DNA of 44,807 nucleotides from Bacteroidota bacterium (GTDB lineage: Bacteria; Bacteroidota; Rhodothermia; Rhodothermales; Bin80): contig JAPOTS010000052.1 in the NCBI GenBank assembly GCA_026709065.1, forward strand, positions 1 to 44,807, in the 5' to 3' direction. Positions 10,161 to 18,982 of the stretch are shown here, piece by piece. The notes beneath the pieces are model-generated. The model saw only the letters and a list, made by a program, of their open reading frames with translations, was not told where the DNA came from and did not search any database. The translations under genes and the position numbers were made by a program. Position 1 is the first letter of the stretch. Each line of letters begins with the position of its first letter.

Positions 10161-10255
10161 TTATCGGTCTCCTTATAATGAATTTACGATAGATGTTTAC
10201 CATAATCCATGATGGAATTCTACTTTCAAGAGTAAAGGATGATGATTAGTAGGGG

Positions 10256-10303
10256 ATTATATCGTGAGTAACAATTTGCAATTTGCAAAAATTATGGTAC
10301 AAT
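10256..10303. promoter_or_regulatory. Possible divergent promoters with repeated TTGCAA
   Basis: Upstream of the efflux operon, two copies of TTGCAA lie 7 bases apart (10276-10281 and 10283-10288). On the minus strand TATAAT (10261-10256) could be the -10 of the efflux operon, though no hexamer is well spaced for its -35. On the plus strand TTGCAA (10276) with a 16-base spacer to an extended -10 (TGG then TACAAT, 10298-10303) is a good sigma-70-like match. The repeated hexamer could also be an operator. None of this is tested. Confidence 0.3.
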
Positions 10304-10421
10304 GCGGTGTTACGTCTATGATTGGCGATGTCTGCGCCATAGTGGGTGTCCGTTTGCGTTGGGAACTCCGAGAACTCTTCAAAAGGATTTGTGAGATGGT
10401 TACTCATAGAGATAAGGCCCA

Positions 10422-12914
10422 TTAGTTGAGAAATTTATAGCTGAATTTGATTAATAGTACATTCACAGGTGGGAGGTCAAATGTATTAAGCAGTTGATTG
10501 GATGTCGTCTGATCATACGGCGAAACCCCAGCGATGTTGAATGGATCCAAGCCATCATCATTAGTGGAGCGTGACTGAGACCACACCACATACAGAACCG
10601 ATCCTGGGCGATATTCCCATCGTGCTACGGTGTTGGTCTGAAATCGGCTAAATGCAAAGTCATACGTTTTCGGCCACCCAGAAATCGGGACAAGTGTATC
10701 ACGATCTTGCAAGGCTTCAATATCTGTATACTGTCCACGCGCTGCAAAAAGCTGACCATAAAATTGGATTGACAGTCGGGGGGAGAGCGTAATCCCAGTC
10801 CGTAACGTGATGTCTGCTGCCTGCGTATTGCGATGTCCAAAAATAGGCACATAATGATTACCGAGAGCATCCCAAGGCTCACGCGCAGCGAGGACTTGAC
10901 TGAGCGCAGCATTGTGGGGCACGGGATGCCAGAATTCGGCTTCTGATGGATCTTCGTCACTTTCTTGGCTGATCAGCAGAGAGGAGCCGTCAAATCGAAA
11001 TGCCTCATTGGCGGCCCATTCAGTGGAATTATGCTCACGGCTGATTTGGGTTTCAATTGACATCGTCAGGTTTGGGGTTACATTCCACAGTAGCTCCAGT
11101 TCAGGGCTCAAAACTGTACCTCCATCACCAAGAACGGTCGTCTCAATAGATGGCTCAAAGATCCATTTACGTCGGGTATCTGTCCGATATTCAAGTTCAA
11201 AGCGCATCTCACGAGGGCGTGCTCGGGGATCCAAGCCTCGAGTTTCAAAATCAGTGTAACCTCCAAACAGATAGTCGGAAAACAAATTGAATTCAATTTC
11301 TTGATAGCCGCGAAGGATCCAATCGGAGAATAAAAATATTCCTAATCCATCTCCAAGAAGTTGATCATAAGAGAAGCCACCTCCGATAAATAAAAAGGCA
11401 GAGGCCCGACGAAAAGGTCCAAATGGATTCCCCCCATTAATTTGATTCTCTACACCTGCAGACAAATTGATATAATTGTCACGACGAAGTCGACCAAGAT
11501 CATTGGTGTTGTAGCCATTACTGATGAGTGCTAGATCAGTAGAAAAATTCCAAATACTTCGTTGACGCTCAAATTCGGTCGTTAATGCAAATCCCTGCTC
11601 TGATTCTCCATCTTCATTCCGGAGAGTGCCGCTAAGTTGTCCAGATAGGCTGTATTGATTATTAAGGATTCGGAAGTCCCAATCTGTTCCTGCGGTATAA
11701 CTCCGCTGGCCGTGAACACTATCATAGAATGTACCAATTCCACCAATATTAGAAAGGTCACCAATGCGCTGGCGTACCCGTGCTACCCCGTAATGATTCT
11801 GGGGTTTGAAGTTGTCACCAGTTGAGGCACCAAGGATCCCAAAGTCTAATCCTCGCGATGTGCGCCCAGAAAGTTTTGTAGCTCCCAAGACCGATGCCTG
11901 CGAGCCCACTCGCCGTGTATACAACAGGGATGCTCCTCGGACGACATTGAAGTTAAACACGGATATGCCTTCGGTAAAGAATGGGCGTCTCTCTGGAAAA
12001 AACGTTTCAAATGCGGTCAGATTCAATTCAGCAGGATCGGCCTCTACCTGACCAAAATCAGGATTGATCGTTGCATCCAAGGTGACGTTAGAAGAGAGTC
12101 CAATTTTGAGATCAGCCCCAATATCGGCGGTCACCGAAGAGGTGGATTCTTCGGAATCACGGAGGGCATTACCAACGGTGTAAGGAGAAACTTGGATATT
12201 TCGTCTGGGTCGAATTTCAACGATGCCCTCAAGGATGCCATATTGTGCAACCGTGCCACTACTGCGGTCGGCTCTTGGGATCAGAACCCAGTCACTGATT
12301 TCTCCAAGACGTGGAATAATGCGCCGAAAATTGATTCCCCAGCGCTGATTCGCAGAATCAGAAAAACGTAACATGGTTAAGGGGATTCGCATTTCAACGA
12401 TCCAGCCTTCGGCCGTTTGCCGGACATCGCTATCCCAGACAGCGTCCCATGAGGTGTCAAAGTCGAATCCTCCCCCAAATCTTCGATTCCCAGTATAAAT
12501 ACCATCGGCTTGGACCCCCGCGGCATTGACGGCAAAATTATAAGCCGTTTTGCGATCAAAATAGGAATCAATAGATGCTATGAACCAGTCGGCTTGGTTA
12601 TAGGCATCGCGGCGGCCAAGATTACGTCGGATGGACTCAGGTTCGGAATCCCGCATGAATGCACTGATAAATACCTGACTTTTTCCATATAGGATACGGA
12701 CTTCTGTTTTTTGTGTGGCAGGGGCCCCTTCGGTGGGAGAATACTGAGTAAAACCCGTCGCAACAGCTGCATCTAGCCAAGCGGGTTCGTTTAAGACACC
12801 ATCAATCTGGATTTCTTGGGTGACGTAAGTCGCCGAGAGAACACACTCTTCGGGGCACAGAGGTGCACCCAATGGTAGAACATTTGTAAAAATAGTTACA
12901 AGCAAGATGAGCAT
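10422..12914 (-). CDS. DUF5916 outer-membrane protein with CBM9-like N-terminal domain
   Basis: An 830-residue exported protein. The N-terminus is hydrophobic (LILLVTIFTNVLPLG) and acts as a signal peptide. Residues about 33-215 form a carbohydrate-binding family 9/DOMON-like beta-sandwich, starting with IQIDGVLNEPAWLDAA and containing VFISAFMRD and GWIVEMRIPLTMLRF, the usual markers of this module. The remainder (about 230-830) is a series of alternating amphipathic strands rich in aromatic residues that ends in KFSYKFLN, as expected for an outer-membrane beta-barrel; this pairing is the DUF5916 arrangement known from Bacteroidota and related phyla. Its substrate is not known; binding of a polymer or a role in surface processing has been supposed for the family. 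It begins 40 bases after the rnhA stop on the same strand. Confidence 0.85.
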   Translation of the reverse strand: MLILLVTIFTNVLPLGAPLCPEECVLSATYVTQEIQIDGVLNEPAWLDAAVATGFTQYSPTEGAPATQKTEVRILYGKSQVFISAFMRDSEPESIRRNLGRRDAYNQADWFIASIDSYFDRKTAYNFAVNAAGVQADGIYTGNRRFGGGFDFDTSWDAVWDSDVRQTAEGWIVEMRIPLTMLRFSDSANQRWGINFRRIIPRLGEISDWVLIPRADRSSGTVAQYGILEGIVEIRPRRNIQVSPYTVGNALRDSEESTSSVTADIGADLKIGLSSNVTLDATINPDFGQVEADPAELNLTAFETFFPERRPFFTEGISVFNFNVVRGASLLYTRRVGSQASVLGATKLSGRTSRGLDFGILGASTGDNFKPQNHYGVARVRQRIGDLSNIGGIGTFYDSVHGQRSYTAGTDWDFRILNNQYSLSGQLSGTLRNEDGESEQGFALTTEFERQRSIWNFSTDLALISNGYNTNDLGRLRRDNYINLSAGVENQINGGNPFGPFRRASAFLFIGGGFSYDQLLGDGLGIFLFSDWILRGYQEIEFNLFSDYLFGGYTDFETRGLDPRARPREMRFELEYRTDTRRKWIFEPSIETTVLGDGGTVLSPELELLWNVTPNLTMSIETQISREHNSTEWAANEAFRFDGSSLLISQESDEDPSEAEFWHPVPHNAALSQVLAAREPWDALGNHYVPIFGHRNTQAADITLRTGITLSPRLSIQFYGQLFAARGQYTDIEALQDRDTLVPISGWPKTYDFAFSRFQTNTVARWEYRPGSVLYVVWSQSRSTNDDGLDPFNIAGVSPYDQTTSNQLLNTFDLPPVNVLLIKFSYKFLN

Positions 12915-12954
12915 GAATCACTCAATGTGTTAAGATGTTGCGTTAATCGTTGGG

Positions 12955-13392
12955 TCAAAGGATACGATTTCGTGCTTTGACGGCAAGTTGATCAACCCGA
13001 TTATTGAGTTTATTGTTGGCGTGTGCTTTAACTTTAATCCATTGAACATCATGAATTTGATTTTGCTTCCACAACTCTTTCCAGAGATCTTGATTTTTGA
13101 CAGGTTGGCGATTTGAAGTTATCCATCCATTGGATTGCCATTTTCGGATCCAATTATTAATAAATGCATGTCTAAGATACTGACTATCTGTATGAAGTTT
13201 TACCGTACAAGGCCGTTTCAGTGCCTGAAGAGCTTTCAAAGCAGCAGTGAGTTCCATGCGGTTATTGGTTGTTTCGGGTTCTCCTCCAGAAATTATTCGC
13301 TCTTTTCCATTATACTTAAGGATAGCAGCCCATCCCCCGCGCCCAGGGTTGTCTTCACAACTCCCATCAGTATAAATCGTTACTGTTTTCAT
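12955..13392 (-). CDS. rnhA: Ribonuclease HI
   Basis: A 145-residue RNase HI, which cleaves the RNA strand of RNA-DNA hybrids such as Okazaki primers and R-loops. All catalytic positions are present: Asp9 (YTDGS), Glu47 (NRMEL), Asp69 (HTDSQY), Asp134 (NRVDQLA), and the loop His124 (VKAHA). The reading frame stays open for 34 more codons upstream, but those would overlap obgE on the other strand and do not resemble the family, so the start is placed at the ATG at 13392, giving the usual family length. Only 11 bases separate its start from that of the divergent obgE, and neither has a clear Shine-Dalgarno site, so each promoter must lie at least partly inside the other gene. Confidence 0.93.
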   Translation of the reverse strand: MKTVTIYTDGSCEDNPGRGGWAAILKYNGKERIISGGEPETTNNRMELTAALKALQALKRPCTVKLHTDSQYLRHAFINNWIRKWQSNGWITSNRQPVKNQDLWKELWKQNQIHDVQWIKVKAHANNKLNNRVDQLAVKARNRIL

Positions 13393-13403
13393 TGTTAGAC
13401 ACA

Positions 13404-14411
13404 ATGCAGTTTGTAGACCATGTGACAATTTACGCAAGAAGTGGGAATGGAGGTGCTGGGAGTGTCGCCTTTCGGAGGGAAAAATTCGTTCCAAAAGGAG
13501 GGCCTGCTGGGGGAGATGGTGGGCGGGGCGGATCGGTAATCATTGAAGCGGATAAACAACTTTATACGCTGTTGGATTTGAGGTACAATCCGCATCAGCG
13601 CGCATCTAATGGAGGGGGAGGCCAAGGGAGTCATCGCGCTGGGAAGGATGGGAAAGACTTGATTCTACGTGTCCCATGTGGCACATTGGTTAAATTATCA
13701 GATACTGATACATTCATTGGTGAAGTTGTCAACCATGGAGATCGCCTTATACTCGTTAAAGGAGGGCGGGGTGGAAAAGGGAATGCATTTTTCAAATCTG
13801 CCACCCATCAAGTCCCTCGTTATGCACAGCCAGGAGAGTCTGGAGAGGAGAAAAAAGTTCAGTTGGAATTGAAAATGTTGGCGGATGTGGGGCTCGTGGG
13901 ATTTCCCAATGTGGGCAAAAGTACACTGGTTGCCTCGGTGTCGGCAGCCCGCCCTAAGATTGCCGATTATCCATTTACAACGCTGGTGCCGTCTCCAGGA
14001 GTTGTGAGTGTGGATGAGTTTCAATCATTTGTAATTGCGGATATTCCAGGAATTATCACTGGAGCGAGTCAGGGGAAAGGGCTAGGATTACGCTTTCTTA
14101 GACATATTGAACGGAATGCAGTACTATTATTTCTAATTCCAGTCACATCAAATGATTATGTAGAGGAGTTCCAGAGCCTAATCCATGAATTATCCTCTTA
14201 TGATCCGAAGCTCTTAGACAAACGCCGAATGATTGCATTGTCCAAAGCGGATTTGCTTCCACAGAATAAACATGCTGATGTTCTCAGAAGAGCGAGAAAT
14301 CAATTTGGACTTCAGGAGCAGGTTTGTTTAATTAGTGCTGTGACCGAATTTGGATTAGAGTCCCTGAAACAGAATTTATGGCAATGTATTCAGAGTCAAT
14401 TGATTGAGTAG
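13404..14411 (+). CDS. obgE: Obg GTPase
   Basis: A 335-residue Obg/CgtA GTPase that binds the 50S subunit and takes part in late ribosome assembly and stress control. The N-terminal glycine-rich Obg fold (about 1-155) carries the runs GNGGAGSVAFRREK and GGPAGGDGGRGGSV. The G domain follows with P-loop GFPNVGKS (166-173), the switch segment with YPFTT, G3 DIPG, and a G4-like SKAD. The TTG at 13392 is in frame, but the ATG at 13404 gives the canonical MQFVDHV N-terminus and is preferred. This is the first gene of a run that continues through rlmB. The C-terminal extension seen in some Obg proteins is absent. Confidence 0.96.
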   Translation: MQFVDHVTIYARSGNGGAGSVAFRREKFVPKGGPAGGDGGRGGSVIIEADKQLYTLLDLRYNPHQRASNGGGGQGSHRAGKDGKDLILRVPCGTLVKLSDTDTFIGEVVNHGDRLILVKGGRGGKGNAFFKSATHQVPRYAQPGESGEEKKVQLELKMLADVGLVGFPNVGKSTLVASVSAARPKIADYPFTTLVPSPGVVSVDEFQSFVIADIPGIITGASQGKGLGLRFLRHIERNAVLLFLIPVTSNDYVEEFQSLIHELSSYDPKLLDKRRMIALSKADLLPQNKHADVLRRARNQFGLQEQVCLISAVTEFGLESLKQNLWQCIQSQLIE

Positions 14412-14412
14412 A

Positions 14413-15393
14413 ATGGCTGAGAACAGTTTTATTGTAGTCTTACAACAGCGCCTTGATGTTTGCTTGGCGCAAGTGGAGGTGATTGGTTCTCGAAGTCAAG
14501 CACAGAAGTTGATTCAAGGGGGGCATGTAACCGTTGATGATAAGGTCATTGTTCGGTCATCACATCAGGTGTTTCCCGATGCAATCATCTCATGGAAATT
14601 CCCCCTTGAGAAACCTCTAAATCTGATTCCTCAGGACTTACCCATTGATATTGTCTATGAAGATGAGTGCCTCATGGTGATCAATAAACCATCGAAAATG
14701 CCCGTGCATCCAGGTGCAGGGAGGCCAACTGGAACGTTAGTCAATGCTCTGTTATACCATGTCGGTTCTGCATTACCGTATCCCAAAGATGCCCCATTTC
14801 GTCCTGGGATCGTTCATCGTCTTGATATGGATACTACGGGTCTTTTAGTCGTAACCAAAAACGAATCTGCACATCGCGCGTTACAGAAGCAGTTTGAAAG
14901 TAGATCTGTGAAAAGACAGTATGTTGGCATTGTTTGGGGAACTCCTGATCCGCGTTCTGACACAATTGATGCTCCTATTGGCAGGTCATCAAAAAATAGA
15001 GTTCTGATGACTGTACGCCCTGATGGTCGTTCGGCTGTAACACACTATGAAACTCATGAGATCTTGGGAGCAGCATCATTAATGCGATTTCAACTCAGCA
15101 CTGGAAGGACACATCAAATACGGGTTCACTTGCACTATGTGGGACATCCTTTGTTAGGAGACGCCGATTATGGTGGCGCTTCCATTAGATGGGGTCCAGT
15201 GACTCGGAACCGAAAAGTGTTCTACAAGAATATATTTGATGTTCTGAATCGCCAAGCCCTTCATGCAAGATCATTAGGATTTATTCATCCCATGACTGGT
15301 AAGTTCATGGAGTTTACCGAGGAGATGCCTGAAGACATGATATGGACCGTAGAGCAGTTGCAGAAAGATACCGCCTATTTCCAATATTCTTAA
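14413..15393 (+). CDS. rluD: RluA-family 23S rRNA pseudouridine synthase
   Basis: A 326-residue RluA/RluD-family enzyme that isomerises uridines to pseudouridine in 23S rRNA. An N-terminal S4 RNA-binding domain (about 10-65, with SRSQAQKLIQGGHVTV) precedes the catalytic domain. The catalytic motif HRLDMDTTGLL places the nucleophilic Asp at residue 138, and RTHQIRVHL near 237 is the second conserved motif. The in-frame TTG at 14404 overlaps the obgE stop; the ATG at 14413, one base after that stop, is the better start. RluD (positions 1911/1915/1917 in Escherichia coli numbering) is the best name because of the S4 domain and length, but RluC or a related member cannot be excluded. Confidence 0.85.
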   Translation: MAENSFIVVLQQRLDVCLAQVEVIGSRSQAQKLIQGGHVTVDDKVIVRSSHQVFPDAIISWKFPLEKPLNLIPQDLPIDIVYEDECLMVINKPSKMPVHPGAGRPTGTLVNALLYHVGSALPYPKDAPFRPGIVHRLDMDTTGLLVVTKNESAHRALQKQFESRSVKRQYVGIVWGTPDPRSDTIDAPIGRSSKNRVLMTVRPDGRSAVTHYETHEILGAASLMRFQLSTGRTHQIRVHLHYVGHPLLGDADYGGASIRWGPVTRNRKVFYKNIFDVLNRQALHARSLGFIHPMTGKFMEFTEEMPEDMIWTVEQLQKDTAYFQYS

Positions 15394-15404
15394 TTCCAAT
15401 ATTC

Positions 15405-16694
15405 GTGAAGAATTCTTTTCAAAATATAGAAGGAACATTTGATATATACCCTGGCGCTCAGCGCGCGACCGAGTGCACCGAGATTTGGAGTTATCTTGAA
15501 GGGATCATTGATGAAATGATGGCTAACTATGGGTATTCTGAAATTCGTACCCCGACGCTAGAGCATACAGGATTGATCGCTCGTGGAGTTGGTCAGACCA
15601 CAGATATCGTCTCTAAGGAAATGTTTGCCTTTGAACGGGGTAATCATAGTTATGTCCTTCGACCAGAAATGACAGCTCCCATCATGCGCGCTTATCTACA
15701 ACATCATTTAGATCAAAATCCGGGGGTTCAACGGTACTATTATATTGGCCCCTGTTTTAGGGCTGAACGCCCTCAGAAAGGACGTTACAGGCAGTTCCAT
15801 CAGTTTGGTGCAGAAGTCATTGGGACCGATGACCCCCGGGCAGATGCTGAGGTGATTGCACTCATGACAGATCTCTATCAGGTCCTTGGAATAGGTGATA
15901 CCACATTAAAGATCAATACTCTTGGCAATGCAGAAGCCAGAGCAACCTATCGAGATGCATTGGTGGGCTATTTAACTCCATTTGCCGAGCAACTCACCCA
16001 AATTAGTCGCGATCGTCTTTCGCAGAACCCGCTTCGAATTTTAGACACAAAAGTTGAAGCAGAGCGAGTAATTTTGGAGAATGCCCCACTCATTACGGAG
16101 TATATTGACGAAGAAAGTGCGATCAACTATGAATCAATTAAGCGGCTCATTTCTTCTGTAGGAATTCCATTTGTTGAAGATCCAATGTTGGTCAGGGGCT
16201 TGGATTATTATTCTCACTTTACCTTTGAGTTTGAAGTCAAAGGGATCGGAGCCCAGAATGCGTTGGCCGGTGGGGGGCGCTATGATTCACTCGCCCCAGA
16301 AATTGGTGCAAAAGCCGCCATCCCAGCGATCGGCTTTGCTGCTGGGGTAGAACGTTTGATTCTAGCGATGGAGAACCAAGACTTATGTAAGGAACATGGA
16401 TCCGTTAAATATGATGTATGGATTATTGCAGTGGGTGACATGGCACATGAAAAGGCATTTCAGGTTGCATCACAGATGCGTAAGTCTCATCTTCGTGTGG
16501 GCATGGAACTCGGTCACCGCTCAATGAAAGCACAACTGCGTTTAGCAAATCGCGCAAATTCAACTTTCGCGATCATTATTGGAGATCAAGAAGTCAAGGC
16601 CGACCGTGCGACTGTCAAAGACATGGAAACAGGGCAGGAGCAGGAAGTCTTTTTTTCAGATCTCGTTGAACGAATCACTAAATCAAGTACATAG
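15405..16694 (+). CDS. hisS: Histidyl-tRNA synthetase
   Basis: A 429-residue class II aminoacyl-tRNA synthetase that charges tRNA-His. Motif 2 is seen in the stretch with GPCFRAERPQKGRYRQFHQFG, preceded by LRPEMTAP of the histidine-ATP pocket. The histidine-A signatures LVRGLDYYS and ALAGGGRYD are both present, and motif 3 lies in AIGFAAGVERL. The C-terminal 95 residues are the anticodon-binding alpha/beta domain. The start is the GTG at 15405, 11 bases after the rluD stop, which gives KNSFQNIEGTFDIYPG, the usual family beginning; the frame is open further upstream but overlaps rluD. The stop is followed directly by the ATG of lgt. Confidence 0.95.
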   Translation: MKNSFQNIEGTFDIYPGAQRATECTEIWSYLEGIIDEMMANYGYSEIRTPTLEHTGLIARGVGQTTDIVSKEMFAFERGNHSYVLRPEMTAPIMRAYLQHHLDQNPGVQRYYYIGPCFRAERPQKGRYRQFHQFGAEVIGTDDPRADAEVIALMTDLYQVLGIGDTTLKINTLGNAEARATYRDALVGYLTPFAEQLTQISRDRLSQNPLRILDTKVEAERVILENAPLITEYIDEESAINYESIKRLISSVGIPFVEDPMLVRGLDYYSHFTFEFEVKGIGAQNALAGGGRYDSLAPEIGAKAAIPAIGFAAGVERLILAMENQDLCKEHGSVKYDVWIIAVGDMAHEKAFQVASQMRKSHLRVGMELGHRSMKAQLRLANRANSTFAIIIGDQEVKADRATVKDMETGQEQEVFFSDLVERITKSST

Positions 16695-17585
16695 ATGTAT
16701 CCTCGCCTTCTTGAAATCCCACTCCCAGTTGAATTTCTGGGAATGGAGTCGATTACGATTTATTCTTTCGGTGCTATGATGGCTATTGCTTTTTTAACGG
16801 CTGCATGGCTGACACGGCGTGAGCTTGATCGGCTGTATTTAACGGGCACGATCGGTTCTGCGAAGATTTCAACCAAGAGTAAGTCGGGCAAAAAACAGGT
16901 TGCCCAAGTAAGCCCCGCCTCTATGGTTGGGACAGTCACTGTCATCGCGGTTGTGGGAGGGGTTGTTGGCGCAAAGATTTTCCATATTCTTGAAAACTGG
17001 GGAGAGTTTATGTTGAATCCAGCTGCCATGATATTTTCGCAGGGAGGATTAACGTTTTATGGGGGATTGATTGTGGCTGCTGGAGGAATCATCTGGTATG
17101 TGCGACAATCAGGAGTCAGCTTATTTCGATTTGTGGATGCGATCTTACCTACAGTCTTACTCGCCTATGGGATCGGGCGTATTGGGTGCCATCTCGCTGG
17201 AGATGGAGATTGGGGGATTCCCGCAGATCCAGATAAACAGCCGGGATTCATTCCTGATTGGCTCTGGGGAGAGACCTATCCGAATAATATTCTGGGACAG
17301 ACCCTTCCAGAATCTGGGGTCTATCCAACATCAATTTATGAATTTGTGATAGCATCGGTCTTATTTGGTGTCCTTTGGAGCTTGCGCAATCATCCGTTTA
17401 AGGCGGGGTGGCTGGCATCCCTGACGATTCTATTTTTTGGTGTAGAGCGTCTTTTGATTGAGCAAATTCGTGTTAATAATTTATTTAATGTATTTGGTTT
17501 AGAGGTCACTCAGGCGGAAGTAATTTCGGTGTTCATGATCATTATTGGAATATTAGGACTTTGTGTATTGACTCGGCGCAAGTAA
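16695..17585 (+). CDS. lgt: Prolipoprotein diacylglyceryl transferase
   Basis: A 296-residue inner-membrane enzyme that moves diacylglycerol from phosphatidylglycerol to the lipobox Cys of prelipoproteins, such as the adaptor and the PEGA protein in this window. About seven membrane segments are visible. The Lgt signature GRIGCHLAGDGDWG gives the essential Arg at 162. The position of Escherichia coli His103 is Tyr122 (GGLTFYGGL), a replacement that is common in other phyla. A charged loop of about 25 residues (50-75) rich in Lys and Ser between the first two helices is longer than in Escherichia coli. It starts on the base after the hisS stop and shares one base with the next gene (TAATG). 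Confidence 0.95.
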   Translation: MYPRLLEIPLPVEFLGMESITIYSFGAMMAIAFLTAAWLTRRELDRLYLTGTIGSAKISTKSKSGKKQVAQVSPASMVGTVTVIAVVGGVVGAKIFHILENWGEFMLNPAAMIFSQGGLTFYGGLIVAAGGIIWYVRQSGVSLFRFVDAILPTVLLAYGIGRIGCHLAGDGDWGIPADPDKQPGFIPDWLWGETYPNNILGQTLPESGVYPTSIYEFVIASVLFGVLWSLRNHPFKAGWLASLTILFFGVERLLIEQIRVNNLFNVFGLEVTQAEVISVFMIIIGILGLCVLTRRK

Positions 17586-18982
17586 TGGTGGAGACCGTTG
17601 CGCCCCAGACCCTTGGAAGTTGGCTCAAAGAAGCTGATCGATGCATCAGCACATGGGAATCACGCTGGGGAGTCTTTGAAACGCATCCTTCTCTACGGGT
17701 TGACCATCAGGTACTGAGCGAAGCTTATGAAATCTATGTGAACCGTCTTGCGGAAAACTATCCATTTTTTCATCCTCGTTACGCAGGGCAGATGCTCAAG
17801 CCGCCCCACCCTGTAGCTATCTTGGGGTATGTAACCGCAATGCGTATCAATCCAAATAATCACGCATTAGATGGAGGTCCGCCCACTGCAGCGATGGAAA
17901 AAGAAGTAGTTGATAAGCTGGCTAAGATGTTCAACTTCCCTGAACACAGCCTCGGACATTTAACCACGAGTGGGACGATTGCTAACCTAGAAGCATTATT
18001 TGTAAGTCGGCAAGAGAATCCAGATAAGATCATAGCAGTCGGTAGTGCAGCACATTATACACATGCCCGTATGGCCAACGTACTGGGCGTTTCTGTTGAG
18101 CATATCCAATCCGATCCTGATGGAAGGATTGATCTTAATTGTCTTGAAGAGCAATTAAGATTGAAGGATATTGGAACTGTGGTGCTCACTGGTGGGAACA
18201 CTGGACTCGGTGCAGTAGATCCAATTCAAGAGGCCGTTCAGCTCTGTAGTCAGTATGGGGTTAGAATTCATGTTGATGCTGCATATGGAGGATTTTTTAG
18301 GTTATTGGCTGGAACCGATAGTCTAAGTGACAGAGTTTCCAATGAGCTTGAGGCGATTGAAGAGGCAGATTCGGTGGTTATAGATCCTCATAAGCATGGG
18401 TTACAACCCTATGGATGCGGTTGTATTTTATTTCGTGATCCAAAGGTGGGCCGCCATTATGTTCATGAATCTCCATACACATATTTTACGAGTGACGAAT
18501 TACATCTTGGAGAAATTAGTTTAGAGTGTTCTCGAGCGGGGGCTGCCGCTGGAGCATTGTGGCTGACGCTTGAGTTATTGCCATTGGCTTCCAACCGTGG
18601 ACTTGGTCCTATAATGGCTATGTGTCTTGACGCCGCTCAGCGCTGGCATGCAGCTTTAGAAGATACCCCACTAAGAAGCTGGGGGAAGCCAGATCTTGAT
18701 ATTGTGGGCTATTTTCCTGATATTGAGACAGGGTTAGCAAGCGAGATTGATCAAGCATCTCAGGCGCTATTTGAGGCTTCAATGGCATCATCAACGGATC
18801 CAATTTTTCTCAGCACGCTTCGTGTAAATTCAAAAGATCTTCATATGCGAATGCCTTCAATCACATTAGATCAACAATATGTGCGTATTCTCAGGAGTGT
18901 TCTTATGAAGCCCGAGCAGGCGAGTGTTGCAGAATCAATAGTAGATACTTTGGTAGGATTTGTAGAATCGGATGTCCGATAA
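17585..18982 (+). CDS. PLP-dependent group II decarboxylase-like enzyme
   Basis: A 465-residue fold-type I pyridoxal-phosphate enzyme of the group II amino-acid decarboxylase family (glutamate, aromatic amino acid, diaminobutyrate decarboxylases). The PLP Lys is at 270 in the motif IDPHKHG, the Asp that pairs with the pyridine nitrogen is in HVDAAYGG (Asp231), and TTSGTIANLEAL near 127-138 is the cofactor phosphate loop. The substrate cannot be told from the sequence; tyrosine/aspartate decarboxylase-like relatives exist. Translation starts at the ATG that overlaps the lgt stop by one base, and the stop lies 11 bases inside rlmB, so it sits within a housekeeping run. A polyamine, beta-alanine or aminolipid role is possible but unproven. 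Confidence 0.82.
   Translation: MVETVAPQTLGSWLKEADRCISTWESRWGVFETHPSLRVDHQVLSEAYEIYVNRLAENYPFFHPRYAGQMLKPPHPVAILGYVTAMRINPNNHALDGGPPTAAMEKEVVDKLAKMFNFPEHSLGHLTTSGTIANLEALFVSRQENPDKIIAVGSAAHYTHARMANVLGVSVEHIQSDPDGRIDLNCLEEQLRLKDIGTVVLTGGNTGLGAVDPIQEAVQLCSQYGVRIHVDAAYGGFFRLLAGTDSLSDRVSNELEAIEEADSVVIDPHKHGLQPYGCGCILFRDPKVGRHYVHESPYTYFTSDELHLGEISLECSRAGAAAGALWLTLELLPLASNRGLGPIMAMCLDAAQRWHAALEDTPLRSWGKPDLDIVGYFPDIETGLASEIDQASQALFEASMASSTDPIFLSTLRVNSKDLHMRMPSITLDQQYVRILRSVLMKPEQASVAESIVDTLVGFVESDVR

Noticed and set aside
10318-10425. 35-codon plus-strand frame downstream of a promoter-like element
   Set aside because: No Shine-Dalgarno site, overlaps the end of the DUF5916 gene, and no similarity to known small proteins.
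13392-13403. TTG start for obgE
   Set aside because: Adds MLDT before the canonical MQFVDHV beginning; the ATG at 13404 fits the family better.
13393-13494. Upstream extension of rnhA
   Set aside because: The extra 34 residues overlap obgE on the other strand and do not match RNase HI, which begins at the TDGS-containing strand.
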